Shown one piece after another: positions 31,101 to 46,900 of a stretch of 64,000 nt of DNA (position 1 is its first letter; every line of letters starts with the position of its first letter). The notes beneath the pieces are model-generated. The model saw only the letters and a program-made list of their open reading frames with translations. It did no database searches and had not been told where the DNA came from. Where the stretch lies: the NCBI GenBank assembly GCA_964023205.1, contig OZ026844.1, positions 10,650,790 to 10,714,789 of the forward strand, read 5' to 3'. Both the position numbers and the translations under genes were made by a program. The DNA comes from Lutraria lutraria. Lineage: Eukaryota > Mollusca > Bivalvia > Venerida > Mactridae.

Positions 31101-34100
31101 ATTTGTCAAAAAATCTTGACGCTAGGAAATTTTCTCACAAACTGTCGTTTCTGGAAATGTAATAAAACCTAAAGTAACCATACCATACCAAATCTGTTCT
31201 CATCACAGATTTCTATTGATCCACACTACTTGTATGTAATAGTCCCATGTTTGTACTGTCTACAATTAAAGAATAAATGAAAGATAAAAATTTGTTGTAA
31301 AGCGTCCGCACCAAAAATTTTTCTCTCCAACTGCCATTTCTAAAATGTTAATAAATTCCAAAGTAAACGTAGCATGACCAAGCCTTTTGTGCCACTGACT
31401 TCCATTGATGTCTTTTACTAGCATGTGCACTTTCAATGTTGTAGACCAAATAATGGTACAGAGTTTGCAAATCAAAGACTTTCAGCAACTCTCGAAAACT
31501 TTTCACGCAAATGGTTATTTCTAGAATTTCAATAATGTCAAAGGTAAGCAGAGCATAGCAAATTCAATTTTGCCACTAACTTTTGTTCATGCCAACTACT
31601 TGTAAGTAAAGTTGCATTCATGTACCAACAACGCTTAAGGAGAAATTAAAAAATTAGATTTGTCAAAAAATCTTGACGCTAGGAAATTTTCTCACAAACT
31701 GTCGTTTCTAGAAATGTAATAAAACCAAAAGTAACCATACCATACCAAATCTGTTCTCATCACAGATTTCCATTGATCCACACTACTTGTATGTAATAGT
31801 CCCATGTTTGTACTGTCTACAATTAAAGAATAAATGAAAGATAAAAATTTGTTGTAAAGCGTCCGCACCAAAACATTTTCTCTCCAACTGCCATTTCTAA
31901 AATGTTAATTAATTCCAAAGTAAACGTAGCATGACCAAACCTTTTGTGCCTGTGACTTCCATTGATGTCTTTTACTAGCATGTGCACTTTCAATATTGTA
32001 GACCAAATAATGGTAGAGATATTGCAAATCAAAGACTTTCAGCAACTCTCGGAAACTTTTCACGCAAATGGTTATTTCTAGAATTTCAATAATGTCAAAA
32101 GTAAGCAGAGCATAGCAAATTCAATTTTGCCACTAACTTTTGTTCATGCCAACTACTTGTAAGTAAAGTTGCATTCATGTACCAACAATGCTTAAGGAGA
32201 AATTAAAAAATTAGATTTGTCAAAAAATCTTGACGCTAGGAAATTTTCTCACAAACTGTCGTTTCTAGAAATGTAGTAAAACCAAAAGTAACCATACCTT
32301 ACCAAATCTGTTCTCATCACAGATTTTCATTGATCCACACTAGTTGTATGTAATAGTCCCATGTTTGTACTGTCTAGAATTAAAGAATAAATGAAAGATA
32401 AAAATTTGTTGTAAAGCGTCCGCACCAAAAATTTTTCTCTCCAACTGCCATTTCTAAAATGTTAATAAATTCCAAAGTAAACGTAGCATGACCAAGCCTT
32501 TTGTGCCACTGACTTCCATTGATGTCTTTTACTAGCATGTGCACTTTCAATGTTGTAGACAAAAAAATGGTAGAGATATTGCAAATCAAAGACTTTCAGC
32601 AACTCTTGGAAACTTTTCACGCAAATGGTTATTTCTAGAATTTCAATAATGTCAAAAGTAAGCAGAGCATAGCAAATTCAATTTTGCCACTAACTTTTGT
32701 TCATGCCAACTACTTGTAAGTAAAGTTGCATTCATGTACCAACAACGCTTAAGGAGAAATTAAAAAATTAGATTTGTCAAAAAATCTTGACGCTAGGAAA
32801 TTTTCTCACAAACTGTCGTTTCTGGAAATGTAATAAAACCTAAAGTAACCATACCATACCAAATCTGTTCTCATCACAGATTTCTATTGATCCACACTAC
32901 TTGTATGTAATAGTCCCATGTTTGTACTGTCTACAATTAAAGAATAAATGAAAGATAAAAATTTGTTGTAAAGCGTCCGCACCAAAAATTTTTCTCTCCA
33001 ACTGCCATTTCTAAAATGTTAATAAATTCCAAAGTAAACGTAGCATGACCAAGCCTTTTGTGCCACTGACTTCTATTGATGTCTTTTACTAGCATGTGCA
33101 CTTTCAATGTTGTAGACCAAATAATGGTACAGAGTTTGCAAATCAAAGACTTTCAGCAACTCTCGAAAAATTTTCACGCAAATGGTTATTTCTAGAATTT
33201 CAATAATGTCAAAGGTAAGCAGAGCATAGCAAATTCAATTTTGCCACTAACTTTTGTTCATGCCAACTACTTGTAAGTAAAGTTGCATTCATGTACCAAC
33301 AACGCTTAAGGAGAAATTAAAAAATTAGATTTGTCAAAAATCTAGAAATGTAATAAAACCAAAAGTAACTATACCATACCAAATCTGTTCTCATCACAGA
33401 TTTCCATTGATCCACACTACTTGTATGTAATAGTCCCATGTTTGTACTGTCTACAATTAAAGAATAAATGAAAGATAAAAATTTGTTGTAAAGCGTCCGC
33501 ACCAAAAATTTTTCTCTCCAACTGCCATTTCTAAAATGTTAATAAATTCCAAAGTAAACGTAGCATGACCAAGCCTTTTGTGCCACTGACTTCCATTGAT
33601 GTCTTTTACTAGCATGTGCACTTTCAATGTTGTAGACGAAATAATGGTAGAGATATTGCAAATCAAAGACTTTCAGCAACTCTCGAAAACTTTTCACGCA
33701 AATGGTTATTTCTAGAATTTTCAATAATGTCAAAGGTAAGCAGAGCATAGCAAATTCAATTTTGCCACTAACTTTTGTTCATGCCAACTACTTGTAAGTA
33801 AAGTTGCATTCATGTACCAACAACGCTTAAGGAGAAATTAAAAAATTAGATTTGTCAAAAAATCTTGACGCTAGGAAATTTTCTCACAAACTGTCGTTTC
33901 TAGAAATGTAATAAAACCAAAAGTAACCATACCATACCAAATCTGTTCTCATCACAGATTTCCATTGATCCACACTAGTTGTATGTAATAGTCCCATGTT
34001 TGTACTGTCTACAATTAAAGAATAAATGAAAGATAAAAATTTGTTGTAAAGCGTCCGCACCAAAAAAATTTCTCTCCAACTGCCATTTCTAAAATGTTAA

Positions 34101-37100
34101 TAAATTCCAAAGTAAACGTAGCATGACCAAACCTTTTGTGCCACTGACTTCCATTGATGTCTTTTACTAGCATGTGCACTTTCAATGTTGTAGACAAAAT
34201 AATGGTAGAGATATTGCAAATCAAAGACTTTCAGCAACTCTTGGAAACTTTTCACGCAAATGGTTATTTCTAGAATTTCAATAATGTCAAAAGTAAGCAG
34301 AGCATAGCAAATTCAATTTTGCCACTAACTTTTGTTCATGCCAACTACTTGTAAGTAAAGTTGCATTCATGTACCAACAACGCTTAAGGAGAAATTAAAA
34401 AATTAGATTTGTCAAAAAATCTTGACGCTAGGAAATTTTCTCACAAACTGTCGTTTCTGGAAATGTAATAAAACCTAAAGTAACCATACCATACCAAATC
34501 TGTTCTCATCACAGATTTCTATTGATCCACACTACTTGTATGTAATAGTCCCATGTTTGTACTGTCTACAATTAAAGAATAAATGAAAGATAAAAATTTG
34601 TTGTAAAGCGTCCGCACCAAAAATTTTTCTCTCCAACTGCCATTTCTAAAATGTTAATAAATTCCAAAGTAAACGTAGCATGACCAAGCCTTTTGTGCCA
34701 CTGACTTCCATTGATGTCTTTTACTAGCATGTGCACTTTCAATGTTGTAGACCAAATAATGGTACAGAGTTTGCAAATCAAAGACTTTCAGCAACTCTCG
34801 AAAACTTTTCACGCAAATGGTTATTTCTAGAATTTCAATAATGTCAAAGGTAAGCAGAGCATAGCAAATTCAATTTTGCCACTAACTTTTGTTCATGCCA
34901 ACTACTTGTAAGTAAAGTTGCATTCATGTACCAACAACGCTTAAGGAGAAATTAAAAAATTAGATTTGTCAAAAAATCTTGACGCTAGGAAATTTTCTCA
35001 CAAACTGTCGTTTCTAGAAATGTAATAAAACCAAAAGTAACCATACCATACCAAATCTGTTCTCATCACAGATTTCCATTGATCCACACTACTTGTATGT
35101 AATAGTCCCATGTTTGTACTGTCTACAATTAAAGAATAAATGAAAGATAAAAATTTGTTGTAAAGCGTCCACACCAAAAAATTTTCTCTCCAACTGCCAT
35201 TTCTAAAATGTTAATAAATTCCAAAGTAAACGTAGCATGACCAAGCCTTTTGTGCCACTGACTTCCATTGATGTCTTTAACTAGCATGTGCACTTTCAAT
35301 GTTGTAGACAGAATAATGGTAGAGATATTGCAAATCAAAGACTTTCAGCAACTCTTGGAAACTTTTCACGCAAATGGTTATTTCTAGAATTTCAATAATG
35401 TCAAAGGTAAGCAGAGCATAGCAAATTCAATTTTGCCACTAACTTTTGTTCATGCCAACTACTTGTAAGTAAAGTTGCATTCATGTACCAACAACGCTTA
35501 AGGAGAAATTAAAAAATTAGATTTGTCAAAAAATCTTGACGCTAGGAAATTTTCTCACAAACTGTCGTTTCTAGAAATGTAATAAAACCAAAAGTAACCA
35601 TACCATACCAAATCTGTTCTCATCACAGATTTCTATTGATCCACACTACTTGTATGTAATAGTCCCATGTTTGTACTGTCTACAATTAAAGAATAAATGA
35701 AAGATAAAAATTTGTTGTAAAGCGTCCGCACCAAAAAATTTTCTCTCCAACTGCCATTTCTAAAATGTTAATAAATTCCAAAGTAAACGTAGCATGACCA
35801 AGCCTTTTGTGCCACTGACTTCCATTGATGTCTTTTACTAGCATGTGCACTTTCAATGTTGTAGACGAAATAATGGTAGAGATATTGCAAATCAAAGACT
35901 TTCAGCAACTCTCGAAAACTTTTCACGCAAATGGTTATTTCTAGAATTTCAATAATGTCAAAGGTAAGCAGAGCATAGCAAATTCAATTTTGCCACTAAC
36001 TTTTGTTCATGCCAACTACTTGTAAGTAAAGTTGCATTCATGTACCAACAACGCTTAAGGAGAAATTAAAAAATTAGATTTGTCAAAAAATCTTGACGCT
36101 AGGAAATTTTCTCACAAACTGTCGTTTCTAGAAATGTAATAAAACCAAAAGTAACCATACCATACCAAATCTGTTCTCATCACAGATTTCCATTGATCCA
36201 CACTACTTGTATGTAATAGTCCCATGTTTGTACTGTCTACAATTAAAGAATAAATGAAAGATAAAAATTTGTTGTAAAGCGTCCGCACCAAAAAATTTTC
36301 TCTCCAACTGCCATTTCTAAAATGTTAATAAATTCCAAAGTAAACGTAGCATGACCAAACCTTTTGTGCCACTGACTTCCATTGATGTCTTTTACTAGCA
36401 TGTGCACTTTCAATGTTGTAGACCAAATAATGGTACAGAGTTTGCAAATCAAAAACTTTCAGCAACTCTCGGAAACTTTTCATGCAAATGGTTATTTCTA
36501 GATTTTCAATAATGTCAAAAGTAAGCAGAGCATAGCAAATTCAACTTTGGCACTAACTTTTCTTCATGCCAACTACTTGTAAGTAAAGTTGCATTCATGT
36601 ACCAACAATGCTTAAGGAGAAATTAAAAAATTAGATTTGTCAAAAAATCTTGACGCTAGGAAATTTTCTCACAAACTGTCGTTTCTAGAAATGTAATAAA
36701 ACCAAAAGTAACCATACCATACCAAATCTGTTCTCATCACAGATTTCCATTGATCCACACTACTTGTATGTAATAGTCCCATGTTTTGTACTGTCTACAA
36801 TTAAAGAATAAATGAAAGATAAAAATTTGTTGTAAAGCGTCCGCACCAAAAAATTTTCTCTCCAACTGCCATTTCTAAAATGTTAATAAATTCCAAAGTA
36901 AACGTAGCATGACCAAACCTTTTGTGCCACTGACTTCCATTGATGTCTTTTACTAGCATGTGCACTTTCAATGTTGTAGACAAAATAATGGTAGAGATAT
37001 TGCAAATCAAAGACTTTCAGCAACTCTTGGAAACTTTTCACGCAAATGGTTATTTCTAGAATTTCAATAATGTCAAAGGTAAGCAGAGCATAGCAAATTC

Positions 37101-37997
37101 AATTTTGCCACTAACTTTTGTTCATGCCAACTACTTGTAAGTAAAGTTGCATTCATGTACCAACAACGCTTAAGGAGAAATTAAAAAATTAGATTTGTCA
37201 AAAATCTAGAAATGTAATAAAACCAAAAGTAACCATACCATACCAAATCTGTTCTCATCACAGATTTCCATTGATCCACACTACTTGTATGTAATAGTCC
37301 CATGTTTGTACTGTCTAGAATTAAAGAATAAATGAAAGATAAAAATTTGTTGTAAAGCGTCCGCACCAAAAAATTTTCTCTCCAACTGCCATTTCTAAAA
37401 TGTTAATAAATTCCAAAGTAAACGTAGCATGACCAAGCCTTTTGTGCCACTGACTTCCATTGATGTCTTTTACTAGCATGTGCACTTTCAATGTTGTAGA
37501 CCAAATAATGGTAGAGATATTGCAAATCAAAGACTTTCAGCAACTCTCGAAACATTTTCACGCAAATGGTTATTTCTAGAATTTCAATAATGTCAAAGGT
37601 AAGCAGAGCATAGCAAATTCAATTTTGCCACTAACTTTTGTTCATGCCAACTACTTGTAAGTAAAGTTGCATTCATGTACCAACAACGCTTAAGGAGAAA
37701 TTAAAAAATTAGATTTGTCAAAAAATCTTGACGCTAGGAAATTTTCTCACAAACTGTCGTTTCTAGAAATGTAATAAAACCAAAAGTAACCATACCATAC
37801 CAAATCTGTTCTCATCACAGATTTCTATTGATCCACACTAGTTGTATGTAATAGTCCCATGTTTGTACTGTCTAGAATTAAAGAATAAATGAAAGATAAA
37901 AATTTGTTGTAAAGCGTCCGCACCAAAAAAATTTCTCTCCAACTGCCATTTCTAAAATGTTAATAAATTCTAAAGTAAACGTAGCATGACCAAACCT
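28117..37997. repeat. Higher-order repeat copy A (9,881 bp, 18 monomers)
   Basis: Every diagnostic variant in this block recurs 9,881 bp downstream, up to about position 37,500. Examples are the block with ttaattaattcc and gtgcctgtgac (31900-31950 and 41781-41831), the gacaaaaaaatgg variant (32559 and 42440), and the ttctattgatgtc variant in a K monomer (33071 and 42952). It contains 14 long and 4 short monomers, three of the long ones 558 bp. Confidence 0.9.
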
Positions 37998-40900
37998 TTT
38001 GTGCCACTGACTTCCATTGATGTCTTTTACTAGCATGTGCACTTTCAATGTTGTAGACAAAATAATGGTAGAGATATTGCAAATCAAAGACTTTCAGCAA
38101 CTCTTGGAAACTTTTCACGCAAATGGTTATTTCTAGAATTTCAATAATGTCAAAAGTAAGCAGAGCATAGCAAATTCAATTTTGCCACTAACTTTTGTTC
38201 ATGCCAACTACTTGTAAGTAAAGTTGCATTCATGTACCAACAACGCTTAAGGAGAAATTAAAAAATTAGATTTGTCAAAAAATCTTGACGCTAGGAAATT
38301 TTCTCACAAACTGTCGTTTCTGGAAATGTAATAAAACCTAAAGTAACCATACCATACCAAATCTGTTCTCATCACAGATTTCTATTGATCCACACTACTT
38401 GTATGTAATAGTCCCATGTTTGTACTGTCTAGAATTAAAGAATAAATGAAAGATAAAAATTTGTTGTAAAGCGTCCGCACCAAAAATTTTTCTCTCCAAC
38501 TGCCATTTCTAAAATGTTAATAAATTCCAAAGTAAACGTAGCATGACCAAGCCTTTTGTGCCACTGACTTCCATTGATGTCTTTTACTAGCATGTGCACT
38601 TTCAATGTTGTAGACCAAATAATGGTACAGAGTTTGCAAATCAAAGACTTTCAGCAACTCTCGAAAACTTTTCACGCAAATGGTTATTTCTAGAATTTCA
38701 ATAATGTCAAAGGTAAGCAGAGCATAGCAAATTCAATTTTGCCACTAACTTTTGTTCATGCCAACTACTTGTAAGTAAAGTTGCATTCATGTACCAACAA
38801 CGCTTAAGGAGAAATTAAAAAATTAGATTTGTCAAAAATCTAGAAATGTAATAAAACCAAAAGTAACCATACCATACCAAATCTGTTCTCATCACAGATT
38901 TCCATTGATCCACACTACTTGTATGTAATAGTCCCATGTTTGTACTGTCTAGAATTAAAGAATAAATGAAAGATAAAAATTTGTTGTAAAGCGTCCGCAC
39001 CAAAAATTTTTCTCTCCAACTGCCATTTCTAAAATGTTAATAAATTCCAAAGTAAACGTAGCATGACCAAGCCTTTTGTGCCACTGACTTCCATTGATGT
39101 CTTTTACTAGCATGTGCACTTTCAATGTTGTAGACGAAATAATGGTAGAGATATTGCAAATCAAAGACTTTCAGCAACTCTCGAAAACTTTTCACGGAAA
39201 TGGTTATTTCTAGAATTTCAATAATGTCAAAGGTAAGCAGAGCATAGCAAATTCAATTTTGCCACTAACTTTTGTTCATGCCAACTACTTGTAAGTAAAG
39301 TTGCATTCATGTACCAACAACGCTTAAGGAGAAATTAAAAAATTAGATTTGTCAAAAAATCTTGACGCTAGGAAATTTTCTCACAAACTGTCGTTTCTAG
39401 AAATGTAATAAAACCAAAAGTAACCATACCATACCAAATCTGTTCTCATCACAGATTTCCATTGATCCACACTACTTGTATGTAATAGTCCCATGTTTGT
39501 ACTGTCTAGAATTAAAGAATAAATGAAAGATAAAAATTTGTTGTAAAGCGTCCGCACCAAAACATTTTCTCTCCAACTGCCATTTCTAAAATGTTAATAA
39601 ATTCCAAAGTAAACGTAGCATGACCAAGCCTTTTGTGCCACTGACTTCCATTGATGTCTTTTACTAGCATGTGCACTTTCAATGTTGTAGACAAAATAAT
39701 GGTAGAGATATTGCAAATCAAAGACTTTCAGCAACTCTTGGAAACTTTTCACGCAAATGGTTATTTCTAGAATTTCAATAATGTCAAAAGTAAGCAGAGC
39801 ATAGCAAATTCAATTTTGCCACTAACTTTTGTTCATGCCAACTACTTGTAAGTAAAGTTGCATTCATGTACCAACAACGCTTAAGGAGAAATTAAAAAAT
39901 TAGATTTGTCAAAAATCTAGAAATGTAATAAAACCAAAAGTAACTATACCATACCAAATCTGTTCTCATCACAGATTTCCATTGATCCACACTACTTGTA
40001 TGTAATAGTCCCATGTTTGTACTGTCTACAATTAAAGAATAAATGAAAGATAAAAATTTGTTGTAAAGCGTCCGCACCAAAAATTTTTCTCTCCAACTGC
40101 CATTTCTAAAATGTTAATAAATTCCAAAGTAAACGTAGCATGACCAAGCCTTTTGTGCCACTGACTTCCATTGATGTCTTTTACTAGGATGTGCACTTTC
40201 AATGTTGTAGACGAAATAATGGTAGAGATATTGCAAATCAAAGACTTTCAGCAACTCTCGAAAACTTTTCACGCAAATGGTTATTTCTAGAATTTTCAAT
40301 AATGTCAAAGGTAAGCAGAGCATAGCAAATTCAATTTTGCCACTAACTTTTGTTCATGCCAACTACTTGTAAGTAAAGTTGCATTCATGTACCAACAACG
40401 CTTAAGGAGAAATTAAAAAATTAGATTTGTCAAAAAATCTTGACGCTAGGAAATTTTCTCACAAACTGTCGTTTCTAGAAATGTAATAAAACCAAAAGTA
40501 ACCATACCATACCAAATCTGTTCTCATCACAGATTTCCATTGATCCACACTAGTTGTATGTAATAGTCCCATGTTTGTACTGTCTACAATTAAAGAATAA
40601 ATGAAAGATAAAAATTTGTTGTAAAGCGTCCGCACCAAAAAAATTTCTCTCCAACTGCCATTTCTAAAATGTTAATAAATTCTAAAGTAAACGTAGCATG
40701 ACCAAACCTTTTGTGCCACTGACTTCCATTGATGTCTTTTACTAGCATGTGCACTTTCAATGTTGTAGACAAAATAATGGTAGAGATATTGCAAATCAAA
40801 GACTTTCAGCAACTCTTGGAAACTTTTCACGCAAATGGTTATTTCTAGAATTTCAATAATGTCAAAAGTAAGCAGAGCATAGCAAATTCAATTTTGCCAC

Positions 40901-43900
40901 TAACTTTTGTTCATGCCAACTACTTGTAAGTAAAGTTGCATTCATGTACCAACAACGCTTAAGGAGAAATTAAAAAATTAGATTTGTCAAAAAATCTTGA
41001 CGCTAGGAAATTTTCTCACAAACTGTCGTTTCTGGAAATGTAATAAAACCTAAAGTAACCATACCATACCAAATCTGTTCTCATCACAGATTTCTATTGA
41101 TCCACACTACTTGTATGTAATAGTCCCATGTTTGTACTGTCTACAATTAAAGAATAAATGAAAGATAAAAATTTGTTGTAAAGCGTCCGCACCAAAAATT
41201 TTTCTCTCCAACTGCCATTTCTAAAATGTTAATAAATTCCAAAGTAAACGTAGCATGACCAAGCCTTTTGTGCCACTGACTTCCATTGATGTCTTTTACT
41301 AGCATGTGCACTTTCAATGTTGTAGACCAAATAATGGTACAGAGTTTGCAAATCAAAGACTTTCAGCAACTCTCGAAAACTTTTCACGCAAATGGTTATT
41401 TCTAGAATTTCAATAATGTCAAAGGTAAGCAGAGCATAGCAAATTCAATTTTGCCACTAACTTTTGTTCATGCCAACTACTTGTAAGTAAAGTTGCATTC
41501 ATGTACCAACAACGCTTAAGGAGAAATTAAAAAATTAGATTTGTCAAAAAATCTTGACGCTAGGAAATTTTCTCACAAACTGTCGTTTCTAGAAATGTAA
41601 TAAAACCAAAAGTAACCATACCATACCAAATCTGTTCTCATCACAGATTTCCATTGATCCACACTACTTGTATGTAATAGTCCCATGTTTGTACTGTCTA
41701 CAATTAAAGAATAAATGAAAGATAAAAATTTGTTGTAAAGCGTCCGCACCAAAACATTTTCTCTCCAACTGCCATTTCTAAAATGTTAATTAATTCCAAA
41801 GTAAACGTAGCATGACCAAACCTTTTGTGCCTGTGACTTCCATTGATGTCTTTTACTAGCATGTGCACTTTCAATATTGTAGACCAAATAATGGTAGAGA
41901 TATTGCAAATCAAAGACTTTCAGCAACTCTCGGAAACTTTTCACGCAAATGGTTATTTCTAGAATTTCAATAATGTCAAAAGTAAGCAGAGCATAGCAAA
42001 TTCAATTTTGCCACTAACTTTTGTTCATGCCAACTACTTGTAAGTAAAGTTGCATTCATGTACCAACAATGCTTAAGGAGAAATTAAAAAATTAGATTTG
42101 TCAAAAAATCTTGACGCTAGGAAATTTTCTCACAAACTGTCGTTTCTAGAAATGTAGTAAAACCAAAAGTAACCATACCTTACCAAATCTGTTCTCATCA
42201 CAGATTTTCATTGATCCACACTAGTTGTATGTAATAGTCCCATGTTTGTACTGTCTAGAATTAAAGAATAAATGAAAGATAAAAATTTGTTGTAAAGCGT
42301 CCGCACCAAAAATTTTTCTCTCCAACTGCCATTTCTAAAATGTTAATAAATTCCAAAGTAAACGTAGCATGACCAAGCCTTTTGTGCCACTGACTTCCAT
42401 TGATGTCTTTTACTAGCATGTGCACTTTCAATGTTGTAGACAAAAAAATGGTAGAGATATTGCAAATCAAAGACTTTCAGCAACTCTTGGAAACTTTTCA
42501 CGCAAATGGTTATTTCTAGAATTTCAATAATGTCAAAAGTAAGCAGAGCATAGCAAATTCAATTTTGCCACTAACTTTTGTTCATGCCAACTACTTGTAA
42601 GTAAAGTTGCATTCATGTACCAACAACGCTTAAGGAGAAATTAAAAAATTAGATTTGTCAAAAAATCTTGACGCTAGGAAATTTTCTCACAAACTGTCGT
42701 TTCTGGAAATGTAATAAAACCTAAAGTAACCATACCATACCAAATCTGTTCTCATCACAGATTTCTATTGATCCACACTACTTGTATGTAATAGTCCCAT
42801 GTTTGTACTGTCTACAATTAAAGAATAAATGAAAGATAAAAATTTGTTGTAAAGCGTCCGCACCAAAAATTTTTCTCTCCAACTGCCATTTCTAAAATGT
42901 TAATAAATTCCAAAGTAAACGTAGCATGACCAAGCCTTTTGTGCCACTGACTTCTATTGATGTCTTTTACTAGCATGTGCACTTTCAATGTTGTAGACCA
43001 AATAATGGTACAGAATTTGCAAATCAAAGACTTTCAGCAACTCTCGAAAAATTTTCACGCAAATGGTTATTTCTAGAATTTCAATAATGTCAAAGGTAAG
43101 CAGAGCATAGCAAATTCAATTTTGCCACTAACTTTTGTTCATGCCAACTACTTGTAAGTAAAGTTGCATTCATGTACCAACAACGCTTAAGGAGAAATTA
43201 AAAAATTAGATTTGTCAAAAATCTAGAAATGTAATAAAACCAAAAGTAACTATACCATACCAAATCTGTTCTCATCACAGATTTCCATTGATCCACACTA
43301 CTTGTATGTAATAGTCCCATGTTTGTACTGTCTACAATTAAAGAATAAATGAAAGATAAAAATTTGTTGTAAAGCGTCCGCACGAAATATTTTTCTCTCC
43401 AACTGCCATTTCTAAAATGTTAATAAATTCCAAAGTAAACGTAGCATGACCAAGCCTTTTGTGCCACTGACTTCCATTGATGTCTTTTACTAGCATGTGC
43501 ACTTTCAATGTTGTAGACGAAATAATGGTAGAGATATTGCAAATCAAAGACTTTCAGCAACTCTCGAAAACTTTTCACGCAAATGGTTATTTCTAGAATT
43601 TTCAATAATGTCAAAGGTAAGCAGAGCATAGCAAATTCAATTTTGCCACTAACTTTTGTTCATGCCAACTACTTGTAAGTAAAGTTGCATTCATGTACCA
43701 ACAACGCTTAAGGAGAAATTAAAAAATTAGATTTGTCAAAAAATCTTGACGCTAGGAAATTTTCTCACAAACTGTCGTTTCTAGAAATGTAATAAAACCA
43801 AAAGTAACCATACCATACCAAATCTGTTCTCATCACAGATTTCCATTGATCCACACTAGTTGTATGTAATAGTCCCATGTTTGTACTGTCTACAATTAAA

Positions 43901-46900
43901 GAATAAATGAAAGATAAAAATTTGTTGTAAAGCGTCCGCACCAAAAAAATTTCTCTCCAACTGCCATTTCTAAAATGTTAATAAATTCCAAAGTAAACGT
44001 AGCATGACCAAACCTTTTGTGCCACTGACTTCCATTGATGTCTTTTACTAGCATGTGCACTTTCAATGTTGTAGACAAAATAATGGTAGAGATATTGCAA
44101 ATCAAAGACTTTCAGCAACTCTTGGAAACTTTTCACGCAAATGGTTATTTCTAGAATTTCAATAATGTCAAAAGTAAGCAGAGCATAGCAAATTCAATTT
44201 TGCCACTAACTTTTGTTCATGCCAACTACTTGTAAGTAAAGTTGCATTCATGTACCAACAACGCTTAAGGAGAAATTAAAAAATTAGATTTGTCAAAAAA
44301 TCTTGACGCTAGGAAATTTTCTCACAAACTGTCGTTTCTGGAAATGTAATAAAACCTAAAGTAACCATACCATACCAAATCTGTTCTCATCACAGATTTC
44401 TATTGATCCACACTACTTGTATGTAATAGTCCCATGTTTGTACTGTCTACAATTAAAGAATAAATGAAAGATAAAAATTTGTTGTAAAGCGTCCGCACCA
44501 AAAATTTTTCTCTCCAACTGCCATTTCTAAAATGTTAATAAATTCCAAAGTAAACGTAGCATGACCAAGCCTTTTGTGCCACTGACTTCCATTGATGTCT
44601 TTTACTAGCATGTGCACTTTCAATGTTGTAGACCAAATAATGGTACAGAGTTTGCAAATCAAAGACTTTCAGCAACTCTCGAAAACTTTTCACGCAAATG
44701 GTTATTTCTAGAATTTCAATAATGTCAAAGGTAAGCAGAGCATAGCAAATTCAATTTTGCCACTAACTTTTGTTCATGCCAACTACTTGTAAGTAAAGTT
44801 GCATTCATGTACCAACAACGCTTAAGGAGAAATTAAAAAATTAGATTTGTCAAAAAATCTTGACGCTAGGAAATTTTCTCACAAACTGTCGTTTCTAGAA
44901 ATGTAATAAAACCAAAAGTAACCATACCATACCAAATCTGTTCTCATCACAGATTTCTATTGATCCACACTACTTGTATGTAATAGTCCCATGTTTGTAC
45001 TGTCTACAATTAAAGAATAAATGAAAGATAAAAATTTGTTGTAAAGCGTCCACACCAAAAAATTTTCTCTCCAACTGCCATTTCTAAAATGTTAATAAAT
45101 TCCAAAGTAAACGTAGCATGACCAAGCCTTTTGTGCCACTGACTTCCATTGATGTCTTTAACTAGCATGTGCACTTTCAATGTTGTAGACAGAATAATGG
45201 TAGAGATATTGCAAATCAAAGACTTTCAGCAACTCTTGGAAACTTTTCACGCAAATGGTTATTTCTAGAATTTCAATAATGTCAAAGGTAAGCAGAGCAT
45301 AGCAAATTCAATTTTGCCACTAACTTTTGTTCATGCCAACTACTTGTAAGTAAAGTTGCATTCATGTACCAACAACGCTTAAGGAGAAATTAAAAAATTA
45401 GATTTGTCAAAAAATCTTGACGCTAGGAAATTTTCTCACAAACTGTCGTTTCTAGAAATGTAATAAAACCAAAAGTAACCATACCATACCAAATCTGTTC
45501 TCATCACAGATTTCTATTGATCCACACTACTTGTATGTAATAGTCCCATGTTTGTACTGTCTACAATTAAAGAATAAATGAAAGATAAAAATTTGTTGTA
45601 AAGCGTCCGCACCAAAAAATTTTCTCTCCAACTGCCATTTCTAAAATGTTAATAAATTCCAAAGTAAACGTAGCATGACCAAGCCTTTTGTGCCACTGAC
45701 TTCCATTGATGTCTTTTACTAGCATGTGCACTTTCAATGTTGTAGACGAAATAATGGTAGAGATATTGCAAATCAAAGACTTTCAGCAACTCTCGAAAAC
45801 TTTTCACGCAAATGGTTATTTCTAGAATTTCAATAATGTCAAAGGTAAGCAGAGCATAGCAAATTCAATTTTGCCACTAACTTTTGTTCATGCCAACTAC
45901 TTGTAAGTAAAGTTGCATTCATGTACCAACAACGCTTAAGGAGAAATTAAAAAATTAGATTTGTCAAAAAATCTTGACGCTAGGAAATTTTCTCACAAAC
46001 TGTCGTTTCTAGAAATGTAATAAAACCAAAAGTAACCATACCATACCAAATCTGTTCTCATCACAGATTTCCATTGATCCACACTACTTGTATGTAATAG
46101 TCCCATGTTTGTACTGTCTACAATTAAAGAATAAATGAAAGATAAAAATTTGTTGTAAAGCGTCCGCACCAAAAAATTTTCTCTCCAACTGCCATTTCTA
46201 AAATGTTAATAAATTCCAAAGTAAACGTAGCATGACCAAACCTTTTGTGCCACTGACTTCCATTGATGTCTTTTACTAGCATGTGCACTTTCAATGTTGT
46301 AGACCAAATAATGGTACAGAGTTTGCAAATCAAAAACTTTCAGCAACTCTCGGAAACTTTTCATGCAAATGGTTATTTCTAGATTTTCAATAATGTCAAA
46401 AGTAAGCAGAGCATAGCAAATTCAACTTTGGCACTAACTTTTGTTCATGCCAACTACTTGTAAGTAAAGTTGCATTCATGTACCAACAATGCTTAAGGAG
46501 AAATTAAAAAATTAGATTTGTCAAAAAATCTTGACGCTAGGAAATTTTCTCACAAACTGTCGTTTCTAGAAATGTAATAAAACCAAAAGTAACCATACCA
46601 TACCAAATCTGTTCTCATCACAGATTTCCATTGATCCACACTACTTGTATGTAATAGTCCCATGTTTTGTACTGTCTACAATTAAAGAATAAATGAAAGA
46701 TAAAAATTTGTTGTAAAGCGTCCGCACCAAAAAATTTTCTCTCCAACTGCCATTTCTAAAATGTTAATAAATTCCAAAGTAAACGTAGCATGACCAAACC
46801 TTTTGTGCCACTGACTTCCATTGATGTCTTTTACTAGCATGTGCACTTTCAATGTTGTAGACAAAATAATGGTAGAGATATTGCAAATCAAAGACTTTCA